NCBI GenBank assembly: GCA_018292915.2
Contig: JACVVK020000153.1
Location: forward strand, 1,122,501 to 1,186,500
DNA length: 64,000 nucleotides
Source: Batillaria attramentaria
Taxonomy: Eukaryota; Mollusca; Gastropoda; Batillariidae
Direction: 5' to 3'
Both the position numbers and the translations under genes were made by a program. Below are positions 1 through 12,414 of this stretch, in pieces. Positions within the stretch are counted from its first letter, which is position 1; each line of letters starts with the position of its first letter. Below the pieces are notes generated by a model. It searched no databases and was not told where the DNA came from. It saw nothing but the letters and a program-made list of their open reading frames with translations.

Positions 1-186
1 AAATATGTTCTTTTAAAAGTGGGATATTGCCCCTGTGTTACTGTAGCAGGGCGCTGCCTAGACCTGCACCCTAGCCTAGGCACCAGTCCTTTTTTCTCCT
101 CAGCAATTATTCCCCAGCCTGCATAGACAGTGATAAGACCTTTCCGACATACCACCTTGACTCACTGACATCCGTCTTGTGTGCAG

Positions 187-418
187 GATATACAAGAAAG
201 CTGGACTCCTCAGCAAGAAGAAACAGGAAGTGACGTACGTGGTCGCCAAGAAGGGAATGGGCAAGCGTGTTAGACGTCCGCACGGGGTCAGCGGCCACTT
301 CAAGGTCGTTGATCCACGAATGAAGAAGGACATGCGATCTAACAAAGCAGCGAAAGGGAACAAGACCAAGGGAAAGACTAGTAATAAGAAGCAGAGAAAG
401 AAGGGAAAAGGAGGATAG
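187..418 (+). CDS. FTSJ3: FTSJ3/Spb1-type pre-rRNA 2'-O-methyltransferase, last exon (partial)
   Basis: This is the final coding exon of a gene that enters from the left. The acceptor is the AG at 185-186 and the stop is TAG at 416-418. The roughly 77 residues are extremely basic and contain KKAGLL, then [10 protein letters not shown], then [19 protein letters not shown], then a Lys-rich tail. This matches the conserved end of the Spb1 C-terminal domain of FTSJ3, the nucleolar SAM-dependent methyltransferase of pre-rRNA processing and 60S assembly; that role is family knowledge. The catalytic FtsJ domain lies outside the window. The exon starts at the third base of a codon. Bases 1-186 are read as its last intron. 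The gene is convergent with the 14-3-3 gene downstream. Confidence rests on the tail motif alone. Confidence 0.82.
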
Positions 419-663
419 GTCTGAAAGTAGATTGGAGGGGGGGGGGGGGGGGTCTTCAGGGATGTGGTGAAGTTAGTTACTGTGTTCTGACAAACGATGA
501 CGGTTGGATGTTTATTGAATTGATGGACTTGCAATTGAAAAAACAACAAACAAAACTGTTGTTCAGCGATGTCGTTCATAAATTTCATTCCAAACTGATG
601 TACCCGTATAGATCTTGTGCGATGTACATCAAAGTGCATGTGAACCTTGAAGTGGCAAGCATG

Positions 664-669
664 AATAAA
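664..669 (+). terminator. Polyadenylation signal of the FTSJ3-like gene
   Basis: AATAAA lies about 245 bases after the stop codon, followed by T-rich DNA. It gives a 3' UTR of about 270 nt that includes a 16-G run at 437-452, starting 18 bases after the stop. Confidence 0.6.
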
Positions 670-852
670 TCATTGTCTTGACCTTGCTTTGCTGTTACTC
701 CATCCATCGTACAGAAGTTGTAAATGTATCTAAGTATCACATACAGTACTATCTGAACTGCAAACCTGGTCATCACTTTGTCTTCTGGAGTTTTACGTGG
801 CACATCAGCTCAGAAGTGGAGAAGAGGGAAACTAGAACATTAAAACCTCTCT

Positions 853-1755
853 GACTAATATGTGACCTTGACCTTTTCCAGAGGTCACTCATAAAGGCAA
901 TATTAATGCACAAGAGGCAAATGTTCTTCAAAAATGGTTTCAGAGACTAGGCCATTCACTGTGACCTTGAACTCTAGCCAAGGTCACTCAAAACTGCACA
1001 CACACGGCATTTTATACCAACTGTAAGATTGATGTGCCAAGTTTGGGTTGCCTGGAGTTTCATGTTTGTGGCTGCCGAGAATTTTCATACAATTTTTATT
1101 TGTGATGTTCACCTTTAGGAGAGGTCATTCCAATGGTAGGGGAGCCGGGGTGGCCGAATGGTAGAGCATTGGACTTCAAATGCTGGGTTGTGAGTTCGTA
1201 TCCCGGCAGGGGCCAAATATTTGTGCTGGCATTTTCATCGTTGTCCGTCTTTGAAATCGCCCGTATGTGGTGGAAAATGATGTTTAACCCCCCAAACACC
1301 CACCCATTCAAATGATATACTTGAAAAGCCTTGTGACCAGCTATCATTGTGCCTGTTTTATGCTTCTGCTTGTTTAGTTTCCTGAGATTAAAAAAGAACA
1401 AAAGGTTGGGGGGGGGGGGGGGGGGGCACCACAGTCTGATGATAATTGCAAGACCTTACTCCTGGCTCTTTTCTCCATTCAGCGGTTTACGGCATCAGAA
1501 TGGTGCTGTTTCAGTGTTCTCGAGTGAATCATACAGTTTCTGTGGAAATTTTCAGAATGTTGTGTCTGAAGGATCAACTAATACGCTAATGCAGTCACAT
1601 GAAAACCAGAACAGCAGAAACCTTAAGACCAATGTTTCATTAACCTTTAGAAGAGGTCACTCAAAAATGCCGTATGGACCATCTCTGTGCCAAGTTCAGT
1701 GTTGGTTACCTTTTTCTTGCAGCCAGAAAGTCATTCTCTGCACAAAAAAACAAAA
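853..1755. repeat. Diverged repeat with TGACCT / AGGTCA half-sites
   Basis: Segments carrying GTGACCTTGAC and, in inverse orientation, AGGTCACTCA recur around 862-890, 958-990, 1112-1128 and 1648-1668. Two of them are followed at similar spacing by TGTGCCAAGTT. The SINE and the poly-G tract interrupt the array. This looks like an old tandem or dispersed repeat family rather than coding DNA. Confidence 0.45.
1139..1311 (+). mobile_element. tRNA-derived SINE, family A, copy 1
   Basis: The head has box A-like TGGCCGAATGG and box B-like GTTCGTATCC. It is followed by a unique body (CCAAATATTTGTGCTGG, then GTATGTGGTGGAAAA) and a CCCA-rich tail. The same body recurs near 31.1, 32.6 and 45.1 kb. Confidence 0.8.
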
Positions 1756-3202
1756 AAAAAACACTAACCAAACCTGAGGATTCTCTTGTTTTCTATGGCC
1801 TATCCCTTGAGTTTGCTTTGGAAGAAATTACCCCACAGGAAGCCTCTTACTTTTAAACCAGACCTTTAACAAGTCCAGACAAAGTCATGCAAATTGGCGC
1901 AGTTCAAAAATGGAACAAGGTCCTTCCTTTCTTTCTAATTCTTATGATATTCTACATGCATGCAACTTTTCATTTGTTTGAATGTTGGGAAGTCCGAATT
2001 ACATACACATGTGCATGCCTATACACTTGGTGCAGCACTGACCTCTTTCCGAGACAATCACCCTTTGACACACACCAAGCGGGAAGAAGTGAACATTCTT
2101 CAAATCACCACTTTTATTCACAAAGCAAATGAAAGTTGTCAATCATGTAATTAAAAAAGAAAAGGCCAGCCTACTGTTACCAGTACATAAATACGCTTGA
2201 GATATCTGCCCTGACCCTAATACCAGTACGGACCGCAGGTACTTGCACATACATGAAATTAAATTCTACAAGACCATTCACACTAAGACAGTTCTCTCCT
2301 TTGTAACCCTACTGAGAAATTCAGGACACCGGAACAGGTATTGTAAATTTTCTTCGCTTCGGTGTCAAGGGCAAAAAATGAGGTCATTTTCATGGGTCAT
2401 TGTGAAATTGATCAACACAAGGGTTTTAAGCCTGAAATGAGGTTGTGTCCAATGTTTGTACGATGTTCTCTCATGTAGTTGGCATCCCATTTTCAGACAC
2501 GTAATTCTGAATTTAGTGAATAGACTGATCACATTGCCTCACAAAAGCGATCAAGTGAACTGTCTTATTATGGATGGTCTTTGACTTTCCCATGAAAGAG
2601 CATGCAAGATGAGAAAAACAGTCTTGAGCATGAATCATTCTTGTTCATCAAGTGTGCAGCCAAGTAACAGTCACCTTTCATGCTGGTGAAATGAGACAGC
2701 GGTTTACAAAATGCAACAATGTAAAGTGCTACATGGTGGGATTGTGTTTTCTTTTTTCCTTTCCACAAGCAAGCCATGTTTTCAAGGCTCTGGAAGTCTT
2801 TCCCTGTTGGCAGTTGTTCTAACAAATTGAGCGCAACAGCTGAAGTGTTCATGCTGGCTGCAGCTGTTCACAGTCACAAGATCAAATACAACTAGTGTAT
2901 CTCATGCAAGACGGCAGTAACACTAAGCAGAACCGGGTATTCTGGCCACACAACAGTACGAGTACAATTCTGAGACTAATGACAGTACATGGGAGATTTG
3001 ATTAGGAAATGGGGTTAAATCATCTCTCGTCTATGATGGGTACACTGGCTGCTCATGCCCCTAGCGTCTGTACTTTTTTGGTGGGAAGCAAGGGGGGATC
3101 TATCTGGCAAGTCTGGATACAGACGACTATCCTGTCCACGTTCCAGGTACTGGGCATGCCAAAAACAGCAGACAAAAAGCACAGATGCACTTGAAATATA
3201 CT

Positions 3203-4616
3203 TTTATTTAGTTAAAAGCATGACATGAGTTTATAAAGTTACATAATCCTAGAGCAAGTCTAGCCCCACTAAGAAACGGCTACGGTGACAGCTGATACAT
3301 CCATGTGTGATCACAACACAAAGACCAGCAAGGCTTGCAGCAACACTGCCAAGTGACGGGGGTGCAGCACAAGAACGGCGAAAGGTCAGACAGAACGAGT
3401 CAGCATAGAGACTGAAGAGCACAAACAGGTAAAAAAAAAAAAAAAAAAAAAACCAACTCAAAAATGCACACACAAAAAACAAACACAACGGCGGGTCAAT
3501 GGAGCAACCACAACTGTGTGTGTTGTAAACTTGTACGTATAATCAATTGTGGTCAGGAAGCAACCACCATCAACTGCAATTGCTTCAAAGTTGTTCAGTG
3601 TTTATAAAGGGAAAGAAGAACATCCTGAGGCAAAAAGTCAACTGGAAAAAAATTCTACTTTTCTCAAAAAGTCAGCCAACCTACACAAAATGAAAAAAAG
3701 GGAGGAAAAAAAAAAACTGAAGGAGGGCTACAGGTCATAATTATACAAGATTCAATGTTTAACTTGTACATACAAATCTTGTGACAAAGTGTTCACGCAG
3801 AATCACTAAACAGCAAAACATACAAAGTAACATCTGTCCCATGTGAACACACATAACTGCTTCTCTCCATCACTTTCACAGATAGGCTCCTCAGCACATC
3901 CCACTACTCACAGCGGCCCTGGACTATTTATCAATGAAAACTGGATGTTTTAAATTAACCTCCTTCACTGAACTGCAGCTCTATGTGAAAGACTCGTTGC
4001 TTGGTCCACTGTGGGTCTTGGCTGGTGGGCTAACTCACTGACATTGATTTTTCACCTCAGTACTGTCCATCTGTCACATTGTCTTTTACAGCAATTATGA
4101 CAAAGAAAACACGAGTGACTGTTGAAACACATACGTGGGTCTCGAATGTTGAAACTGTCACAGGCATTGGTTATGACGGCAAATAAATCAGGCAAAAGGG
4201 ACGCACTGTCGAGAAAAAAGAGGGAGAAGAGAAGGCAGGTGCACATTTTTTTTTCTCTCGCAAGATTATGGAAGTGGTTCAAGCAGATGGTTGATATTCT
4301 GTGAAGGATGCAAGATTGAACGGACCTGGACAGGACACTTGCTGATGACATGTGAAAGAAGGCTTTGCAAGGATAAAACTTCAACATAACAAAAATGGGT
4401 ATGAATACCAACCTTGTCAAACAGACATGACCTGTTTATGTCAAAAAGTTTGGCAGGGAGGGAAGAAAAACTGAAATGGTGACGGACACGCAACATCATG
4501 ACCAATGCCCAGTGGACATGCAACAGCGGCCTGCACCACTCAGATCAGGGCCATGTCATCAACACAGCGCAGTTGGTAAGAAATTACAAAGCTTTTTTTT
4601 AATTTGGAAGTACTAA
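3203..4616 (-). other. YWHAE: Probable 3' UTR of the 14-3-3 epsilon gene
   Basis: Minus-strand DNA runs from the stop codon to an AATAAA (seen as TTTATT at 3203-3208) with no other gene in between. A UTR of about 1.4 kb is plausible for this family. It contains a long A tract on the plus strand at about 3430-3451. The extent is inferred. Confidence 0.5.
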
Positions 4617-7600
4617 TCAAATATCCGTCCTTAGGATGCCATCTTCCGTCTCTAAAGTCCCTGAACTTGCTGACACTTGCTGCTCATCACCGCCTGCAAC
4701 ACACAAGACACAATCATTTGGTTTTATCAGGGGCAAAGAAAACAGTAATGCAATGTAAGCTGAGCATTACATGACACAGACAGGTTCCAACCACAGCCAA
4801 CACAATCTCACAATTTCCCTAACCTGGAATTGGAAAATGCGATAATAGCACTTGACCATGGACACCACGTTATAAAGGTTTGAAAACGAGTAATGAAGTT
4901 GAATTATTTCTCTACCAGGTCAAGAAGCAATAGCCAACACGTCAATCAGCAAATGTGAAATGGTCCTCACTCTTTTAAGCTCACTATCCACCATGATTTT
5001 TTGTTCAAAACTGCAAGCTTTTATTTATGTTATCTATTTTGCAATAACGGAAAATGTCACACCACTACGGCAAGACCACCACCAAAGTATTAATAAAATA
5101 AAAATGTTATGATTACTTTTGATTTTTAGGCACACAACAAATTAGGATTGACCAGCCAAAGATATGGGATAATGAGCTGTGCCCCCCCCCCCCCCCCCCC
5201 AATCATCCAGAAATAACACTGTCTAAAAATAAAATGTTCCATAACAACAGGGCGTAGGCCTATGCCACAGCACAAAATGCACGTTGATACCACACTACAT
5301 AAATGCCAGGAAAGGCTGTACACACTCACCTTCTCCCTGCATGTCAGATGTCCACAGTGTCAAGTTATCTCGCAGCAACTGCATTATCAATGTGGAATCT
5401 TTGTAACTCTCCTCACTCAGCGTGTCCAGCTCAGCAATTGCATCGTCGAATGCTGCCTTCGCCAAACGGCAGGCTCGGTCAGGAGAATTCAAAATCTCAT
5501 AGTAGAATACTGAGAAGTTGAGCGCCAGGCCAAGCCGAATGGGATGTGTCGGTGGCAATTCTGTCATGGAGATATCACTGGCAGCTTTGTAGGCGACTAA
5601 ACTATTTTCAGCAGCTTCTTTTCTGTCGTTTGCCTGTTGCAAATTCTGCAAGGTACTATGGTATCGCCCTTCCTGAAAGACCAAGGATCTTTTGTGAAAA
5701 ATACAAATCTCATTAATAAATGCTCATGAAACAGCACTGAAAGTCAAGTCAATGGAGTAAACTCTGAGCTCTTACTACTGCAGAGCACAAATGGCTTTAC
5801 TCTACATGTGGGGAAAAAGATTGAAGAAACACTGACATTAAATGATTGCACCCACTCTCAGAGGTGTGCGTTTCATAATCAATCTTCTATTCTCTGAATA
5901 CTCTTCACGTGGTACATGCAAGGGAGGCAAGTACTTGACAATGTCCAAGATAAGCATCACTGATATCTCACTGAAACTAGCCATTACTGCAACTAGTGCA
6001 CGTCCAGATCTCATTTCACTGGACTTTTTTTTCTCTCTGTGCAAACACCAGACATACTGCTGCATAACTGCTAATCAGCACCTTTACAAGTCATCAAATG
6101 ATCTGGTGGGAAAAGTAAATGCCGCTTTCTAGCACCGATTTACTAAGACACAAAAACAGTCAAGTGTAGGCATATATGCAGGCACAAGCAAGTATCTAAG
6201 TAAAATAAGCATGCAAAACTCACATTTTGTAGTAAAAGACCTTGGACTCTCCTTGGCGTAGCACAGGGGATCAAGTGCTTGTCAATGATATCCATAGTAC
6301 ATCACTGCAAATATCCTCAACTCTTTCTCAATCTGAAAAAGGAAAAATTTGATCACAGTTAATGGCATGTCCTGCACAGTCCTGGCCAATATTTCATCAA
6401 ACAAGTCACCCCACAACCGCCAACTGAATAGCTCTGAACCATCAGGAGACCCCCTCCAGACATGCGGCTATTGAGCTCGCGGATACAGCCTTACAGGTCT
6501 CCCTTGGGCACCAAGAAAGACTGGACTGATTCCTATGCTGTCAGTGTCACTGCAGCAAGCACCCTCCAGTTCCCAGGAACAAAGCATAACACAATTACAG
6601 TTTAACTACTACTTCCTGCATCCCACCAAATAATCAGAATTGAAAGCTTAAGCTGGACTATGGGTACAAAAACGGTAGCACTACACATACCATCATCCTG
6701 TAGGTTTTGCTGATGGCAGCCTTGTCTTCACCAGACTTGCCCTCCTCCTTCTGCTCCAGACTGGAGATGATGCGCCAGGACGCACGGCGAGCACCAATGA
6801 CATTTTTGTATGCCACAGACAGCAGATTGCGTTCTTCAACAGTGAGCTCGCAGTCTAGAGCGGCCACCTTCTTCATGGAATCCACCATCTCTGCAAAAAA
6901 CAAAAAAAACAAAAAAACTGTTATGCATACTTTTATCTCTCAGAATTTTCTGTCAGGTTTTGTGCATGCGTGTGTGTCACCTACCCCTGAAAACGTGACC
7001 AAATGAAAGCATGTCAAATGGCAGATCAGCTGCGCAACCATTCTTCGAGGTTAACTTTCCCCTTTCCTGACACCTTAATCAGACCTCTGACATTATTGAC
7101 ATCCCCACTGTTGTTTGAATTAAAATTTATGACTTTCAAGCCAAATTTTAAACAATGCCTTGAGCATAAGTACTTGTCAATAAGATTATCAATCGAACAC
7201 AGATATGATACTAGGATGAACTACAATAACAGGGTAAACAGGTTTTAAGAGCTTTTCTCAGAAGCGCCGCTTCAATGTGTGATTACTGGTGTGAATAGGT
7301 CCTGCATGTCAGTGTGACTTGCACTGAACAAGTGTCCAAATTCTGTTCAGCATCATGCGTGTACAGAACTTTAAACTTTAAGAATGGATACCCTCAGGTT
7401 TTTGTGTGCAACAAAACAGACTGTATGTCACTGTCAGCTACAGAATGAAGCCATTGATGGGAGTATGTTTGGGTATGTGCAGCAAATCGTGCTATTTTAT
7501 TATTAGGCACACATATAACATTCTTCATTACACAGCAAAATCAGTTACCAAGTGCAGTCAGAAGTAAGACTCACCAGATAACAATTCCCTTCAATAACGT

Positions 7601-8699
7601 TAGGTGGCAAGTGAAGATCAGTGTAACATCAAGCCTACAAGTACAACCTTCCCCCTTCTCTAATGGTACATGATGATTTACATGGCATCCTCCCCTCTTC
7701 CCCTTTTCTGAAGCACACCGTCTAACTTGAGTGACCTCACCAAAAAGGGCATGACTCATTAGTCATTTCCAATCCGTTACAACTTGGATTCAAAACTAAT
7801 TTTTCAGTTCAATCCTGGAATGGGCCATTATGACAAAACTCACAAATGATATGTAAGCTTACTATAAACATAAATTTTGCCGCAAGCTGATCGATACACC
7901 TTACAAACTGCTCACGACAGTTCGTGTCGCGACATGACACAAAAAAAAACATCTTTGTGGACCAGGGGTCAGATACTGAAATGTTGACGGTTTTCGGTCA
8001 ATGCTTGTGAATCGTTCGACGGTTTGTGACAGGACTGTCGAAGCAAAAAGATTTTTCTTCATGTGCAAGTTACGCATTTCTTACGAATCGTGAACCCGCA
8101 ACGCTGTAGTTCGGGCGATTTGATTTCCAAGCTAACGAACAGTGCGAAAACGCCATGGTCTCTGTTCAAGGTCGCATACACTTCCTCTTTCTTCGTAATT
8201 TTAATTTGTTACAGACAAGGTGAGCAGATGGAGGCAGTCTTGCTCCGGCAGCAAGCAGCATTGATTACGCACATCTTTGACAAAAGAAATAACTTCCAAG
8301 AGCTGAGACCGGATCGGTGTCGGAGTCATTCTACAAATGCCAGACGGAGTGACTCACTGCAAACATGGCGACTTCTACAACCAATCCCCGGCAATAATGT
8401 ACTCGCATATTAGATCTTTCCTTGCCGATGGAACTTAAAATGTATCTACACTACCTTAGAATTCACCTATTCAATACAAAATTTCGTGAAAATATCAACA
8501 ACTGAGGCAAGAAGAGACCGGTAACTAACGAATGTGCCCTAACAACACCCCCTCTATGCGAAAACGTACACAGTTGGTAATATTGTACTAGCAACCATAA
8601 AGCTCATATGGCTAAGGGTGAAAATGAGAACTTACCGTCATATCGCTCAGCCTGTTCAGCTAGTTTAGCTTCATATACCCAATCCTCCCTGTCAGCCAT
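4617..8699 (-). CDS. YWHAE: 14-3-3 protein epsilon, five coding exons, indel-damaged in exons 3-4
   Basis: The exons, read right to left, are 8636-8699, 6691-6890, 6224-6332, 5330-5672 and 4617-4693. The start is [21 protein letters not shown], and all boundaries are GT-AG with matching phases. 14-3-3 dimers bind phosphoserine/threonine motifs in client proteins. Lys50 and Arg57 of the phosphate pocket are visible in exon 2. The [10 protein letters not shown] to LWTSDMQGE stretch of exon 4 is near-identical to known epsilon proteins, and the acidic tail differs as usual. Exon 3 and the first 45 bases of exon 4 each contain about two 1-nt deletions and one 1-nt insertion relative to the conserved frame, including the YHRY motif that supplies the other pocket residues. 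Because the rest is perfectly conserved, I favour a poorly polished assembly over a pseudogene. The intended product is about 264 aa. Confidence 0.93.
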
Positions 8700-9230
8700 T
8701 GTAGACTAGACAGATGGTTTTGCGAAGTAAGAGATTGAGAACGATTTAAAATCGGAATTTAGTTTGCCAAAACAAGATGGCCGCGCCCGCCAGTGACGAA
8801 AAGTAGTCCTACGCTGGTGCAGGTGAAAGTATTACTACGCTTCAACCGGTCCCCCGACAACGTGAACTGCACAGACTCTATTGCTTCACTCCTTTAGCGA
8901 TGCAAAGGCTTTCTGTTGACCAGTGAGCGAAAAAGATGACTAAACGTTGTCTTCGGGGGTTTTTGCATGGATCGCGTACGTCTGTCTGTTTCTTCACATT
9001 TCCGACAAATAGCGTGGGCACTTTCGATCCCTGATTATCGATTCCTGTTACAAACAAAATGTAGTCCCCAAACGAAAACACGCTCACGCTGCTGATTCGT
9101 ATAGGCCAAAGGTTCTTTACTTCAGGCTATCTTTATTTTTCTTCTGTGTAAGCAGAAGTCATATAAGAGCGAAAATAAAAGGGGGAAAAAAGATGGCTCA
9201 TTTCCCCGTTGCTACCCCGGAAGTAACAGT
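8700..9230 (-). promoter_or_regulatory. Candidate YWHAE promoter region
   Basis: Upstream of the ATG are a YY1-like AAGATGGCCGC at 8774-8784 and an ETS-type CCGGAAGT at 9217-9224, in CpG-bearing DNA without a TATA box. These elements are typical of housekeeping promoters. The start site itself cannot be read from sequence. Confidence 0.35.
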
Positions 9231-10930
9231 CTGCTCTTGAACTTTCCCTGGTCGGTGAAAATCCGCAGTGGAAATTCCGGGAGAAAAAAAAGTTTGGTGC
9301 CTCTGCTTTGCATAGATTCTGAGAAAATGACGATGTTAAAGTTTTTGAGCACACATATACACACCGTCAGAAACGACGGAGGGTCAATACATATTCACTT
9401 TGTTATACAAGTGAGCAACAACAACAAAACTGAACTGACTGACCCAAAAAAAAAAAAAAAAAAAACCCGACTGACGATGACCAGCGGAGACCCACGCGCT
9501 TCTTTCGACATAATTATTCAAATGTGCCTCATGCAGATATCAAAAATCGATTGTTTATTCTCTGGTCATGGAAGCATCACTGACTGATTTGTGGGTACGG
9601 TCGCAGGAACACGACACGGTCCGTCGGTGTTGGGGAACTACTGATTCACCCAACATCGCCATGATTGCCGGTCTGATTTCCAAAGTTTTGGGGTTTCAAA
9701 GTTTTTGTTGTTGTTGTTGTTGTTTTGTTTATTTTTAGGAGGCTGTGGATTGTGGTGGGGTGGTGCCTGTTGCTGAATTGGTGGATACGTATTTTTAAAA
9801 TAAAGCCGACATACGTTTGCAGTCCGGCCAGAGACTATCCACATATCTCTGTGTATGGTCTCTGGTCCGGCGTACGAGTTCCCGACTGCCACGCCCCCTC
9901 CCCCCGCCCCTCCCTCCCCGGCTCCCATCGCTCTGGCCAGACCGACCCGTCGGTATTGTGAGCCAAGCGTCATGTATTTTCCCTGCATTGAATTGATACC
10001 CGCCTTTGGCTGCTGGTCAGTCTTTTGCCACCCTTTGTGTTGGTTGGTCAGCTTCAGGGTCAATGGATGTTAGGACTTTCGGACTATATCGCCGGGCCTG
10101 GATTGAGGTCAAAGTCTCGGTGTACAACCTAATCTATGCGTGGTAGTGGAAGTAAACTCGGTCCTCTCGGTTTCGGTTACACATCATGTGACGTCTGTTC
10201 CCATCACGTGCAATGGGCGGGAACAAGCCGGTTTTCATTCATGCTAACTCGGCGTGCCCGGCCACCCAGGTTTCCGTGGCCTACTAGTGAATGAAGAGCT
10301 CGATCTGTATCGACGTCAGTCATGAGGATACTGAAGGAACTTGGCACACGCAGCGATACTTTTGTCTCTGCATGGCAACCATCGTGCAGTAGAATGTACT
10401 CGGTATGATATCGACGAATAGAGCCCTGCATATGGCTCACGGTTCCCGTCACCATGAGCTGTGCTTCAGTTGCAGCAAGTTGCATCACATGCCACTTGCT
10501 GGCCGCGCTAGCGCAGTGGCTGTGACATGACGAAACGGCATTCAGCCTTTATCGTATGGATCGGAAACAGAACACTAGATGCCTGTTCGCACATTGCCTC
10601 AGGCAGCTCGGCGTGTGTTGTACTGCGTAATTTATGAGATCAACCTCACTCAATCGGTCTTGGCGTCAAGTTGTCAGTTCAGTTGTAGTCGGTGTTGCAC
10701 AGATCTCAGTTTTACGGTGCCCCCTTCAGTCCCCTCCCCTAAGGCTTTAATCACCCGGTCAATTGTGGTGGTGGACAGAGGACGTTAAGCTTCAAAACAC
10801 CGGCCACTGACTCAGTGCACATGCACCCCACAGAGTCGGTTAACACTCAATTTGTAGCCCCAGATCCCAAACACCATGGTCATGTCAGCTTTGCATACTA
10901 CTTGGAACACGAGTCGACACACGGATCTGA

Positions 10931-11207
10931 CAGGGGCGTAGGAACCACGGGGGCCCTGGGGGCCCAGGCCCCCGTTCGACTTTTGGAAGGGGGGCCCGAA
11001 TATCTTTGGGCCCCCCGGCCTTGCTTTTGATAAGAGGAGAGGGGGCTCCACCACAGGGGTCGCAGGACACAATCCTTGGCAGTCCACACACACACACACA
11101 CACACACGCACACACACACACGCACACACACACACTCTTCACCCCGGCCGTATGGCTCACCCGAGTTAGTGGGCCCCCCTTCCTCTCAGCATCTTCCTAC
11201 GCGCCTG
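10931..11207. mobile_element. Short hAT-like inverted-repeat element, CAGGGGCG type
   Basis: It begins CAGGGGCGTAGGAA and ends TTCCTACGCGCCTG; the ends are inverse complements at 13 of 14 positions. The interior is rich in GGGGGCCC and carries a (CA)n array. No transposase is present. No clear target duplication was seen. It resembles the element at 43842-44309. Confidence 0.55.
11085..11135. repeat. (CA)n microsatellite
   Basis: Interrupted CA array with two CG interruptions, inside the inverted-repeat element at 10931-11207. Confidence 0.95.
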
Positions 11208-12365
11208 AATTATTCAGTGTTGCCCCGACTGAACTGGACCAGAAGCCTTTTGTTCCGCGTACTTTGGAAAACGTCGGGGCACAAGGAATAGGGTCAAGTC
11301 TTGAAGCGGCCAGCCTCCACAGTCCACAGAGCCGCCGGCATCAAATGCGGACTGGGTGGGTCACTGAGTACACAGTGGCAGGTATGTGGTTCAAGTTGTT
11401 AGTCGGTAGGTTCCGGGAGGAGGTAACGGAGCCCGCTACCAAAGACCGTAGATAATATTAGCTACGGTCTTTGCCGCTACTGACTAGTTGGATTCTAGAC
11501 ATGCTGCTTATCGTACTTGTGTATGATTTGAGTCCGCGAATATTTTTCTGTGACCGTGACCTGTAAGTTTCCGCATGGCACGTGACTGACATGTTAGTTG
11601 CTAGGATACGGCGTCTTCAAGTTTTGGACTGAGAGTGAGACCATGACCAACCCGGCCCGGGCACTGGCCCGGAACTGCATCTAATGATATCAAAAGATCA
11701 GTCAACGCCGCCACCACACTTGTGTCATAAACTTGAAAATTCAGTCGAGTATTTTCATCAAGTTTTTGGTAATAATCGAGTCATTTAGATTTGGTATAAA
11801 TCAGAACTCTATTTTTTTATCATATTTTTAAGCCGAGTGGCATCATACTAGTAGTCATGTCAAACTGAATGCACCGACAGAAATTACACACGCACACACA
11901 CACACACACGTGTCAACCGTAAAGGCACACTGGTGTGAATCTGTATGTACTGACTAAACTGAGGTCCACTGAGACACAGGAGTGTCTACAGTACTGATTC
12001 CGCCGTCATGGACAGTGTGGCAAAAGCCTGATCATAAACAGGCGACTGCAGATCATCTTGACCTATAACATAAACAGCTTACACTTACAGCCGGCTTCGG
12101 TGCGCCGCTTAGGCCATGATTCCCGGAGCAACGGGATCAATAAGAAACAGCCAATATCCACAGCCGGGACTCCGACTGATAGCAAAGACTGATACATGTA
12201 ACCGGCTTCTGTCTCTCCGTGTGTGTGTGTGTGCGCCGGAGAGAGAGAGAGACATTATGTATCCGGCTGGTCAGCTTCGAGCTGATTTTAGTATTTTTAC
12301 TGATTTTGTTCATTGTACGGACTGCAACGGATTCCTGCATGATAAGCATGACCAAGAACGAATGT

Positions 12366-12414
12366 ACACACACACACACACACACACACACACTGACACA
12401 CACACACACACACA
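12366..12414. repeat. (CA)n microsatellite
   Basis: CA array with a single CTGA interruption. A (GT)n array follows at 12544-12570 and further GT-rich tracts run to about 12640. Confidence 0.95.

Larger units (their letters stand above)
670..3202. other. Convergent intergenic region with repeats
   Basis: No exon was recognised between the convergent 3' ends of FTSJ3 and YWHAE. The region holds a TGACCT-rich repeat (853-1755), a tRNA-derived SINE (1139-1311) and a 19-G run (1408-1426). From about 1,900 to 3,200 I see nothing beyond short unconserved open frames. Confidence 0.6.

Noticed and set aside
853..1000. Functional nuclear receptor response elements
   Set aside because: The half-sites belong to a repeat family, and position alone gives no evidence for regulation.
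1139..1215. A tRNA gene
   Set aside because: The head has pol III boxes but no complete cloverleaf, and the same sequence recurs with a common non-tRNA body, so it is a SINE.
4617..8699. YWHAE as a processed or decayed pseudogene
   Set aside because: Introns, splice sites and most codons are intact and highly conserved. Indels are confined to one region, which fits assembly error better.
11006..11455. Frames of His-Thr or Cys-Val repeats here and at other CA/GT arrays
   Set aside because: Microsatellite translations with no flanking protein similarity or splice support.
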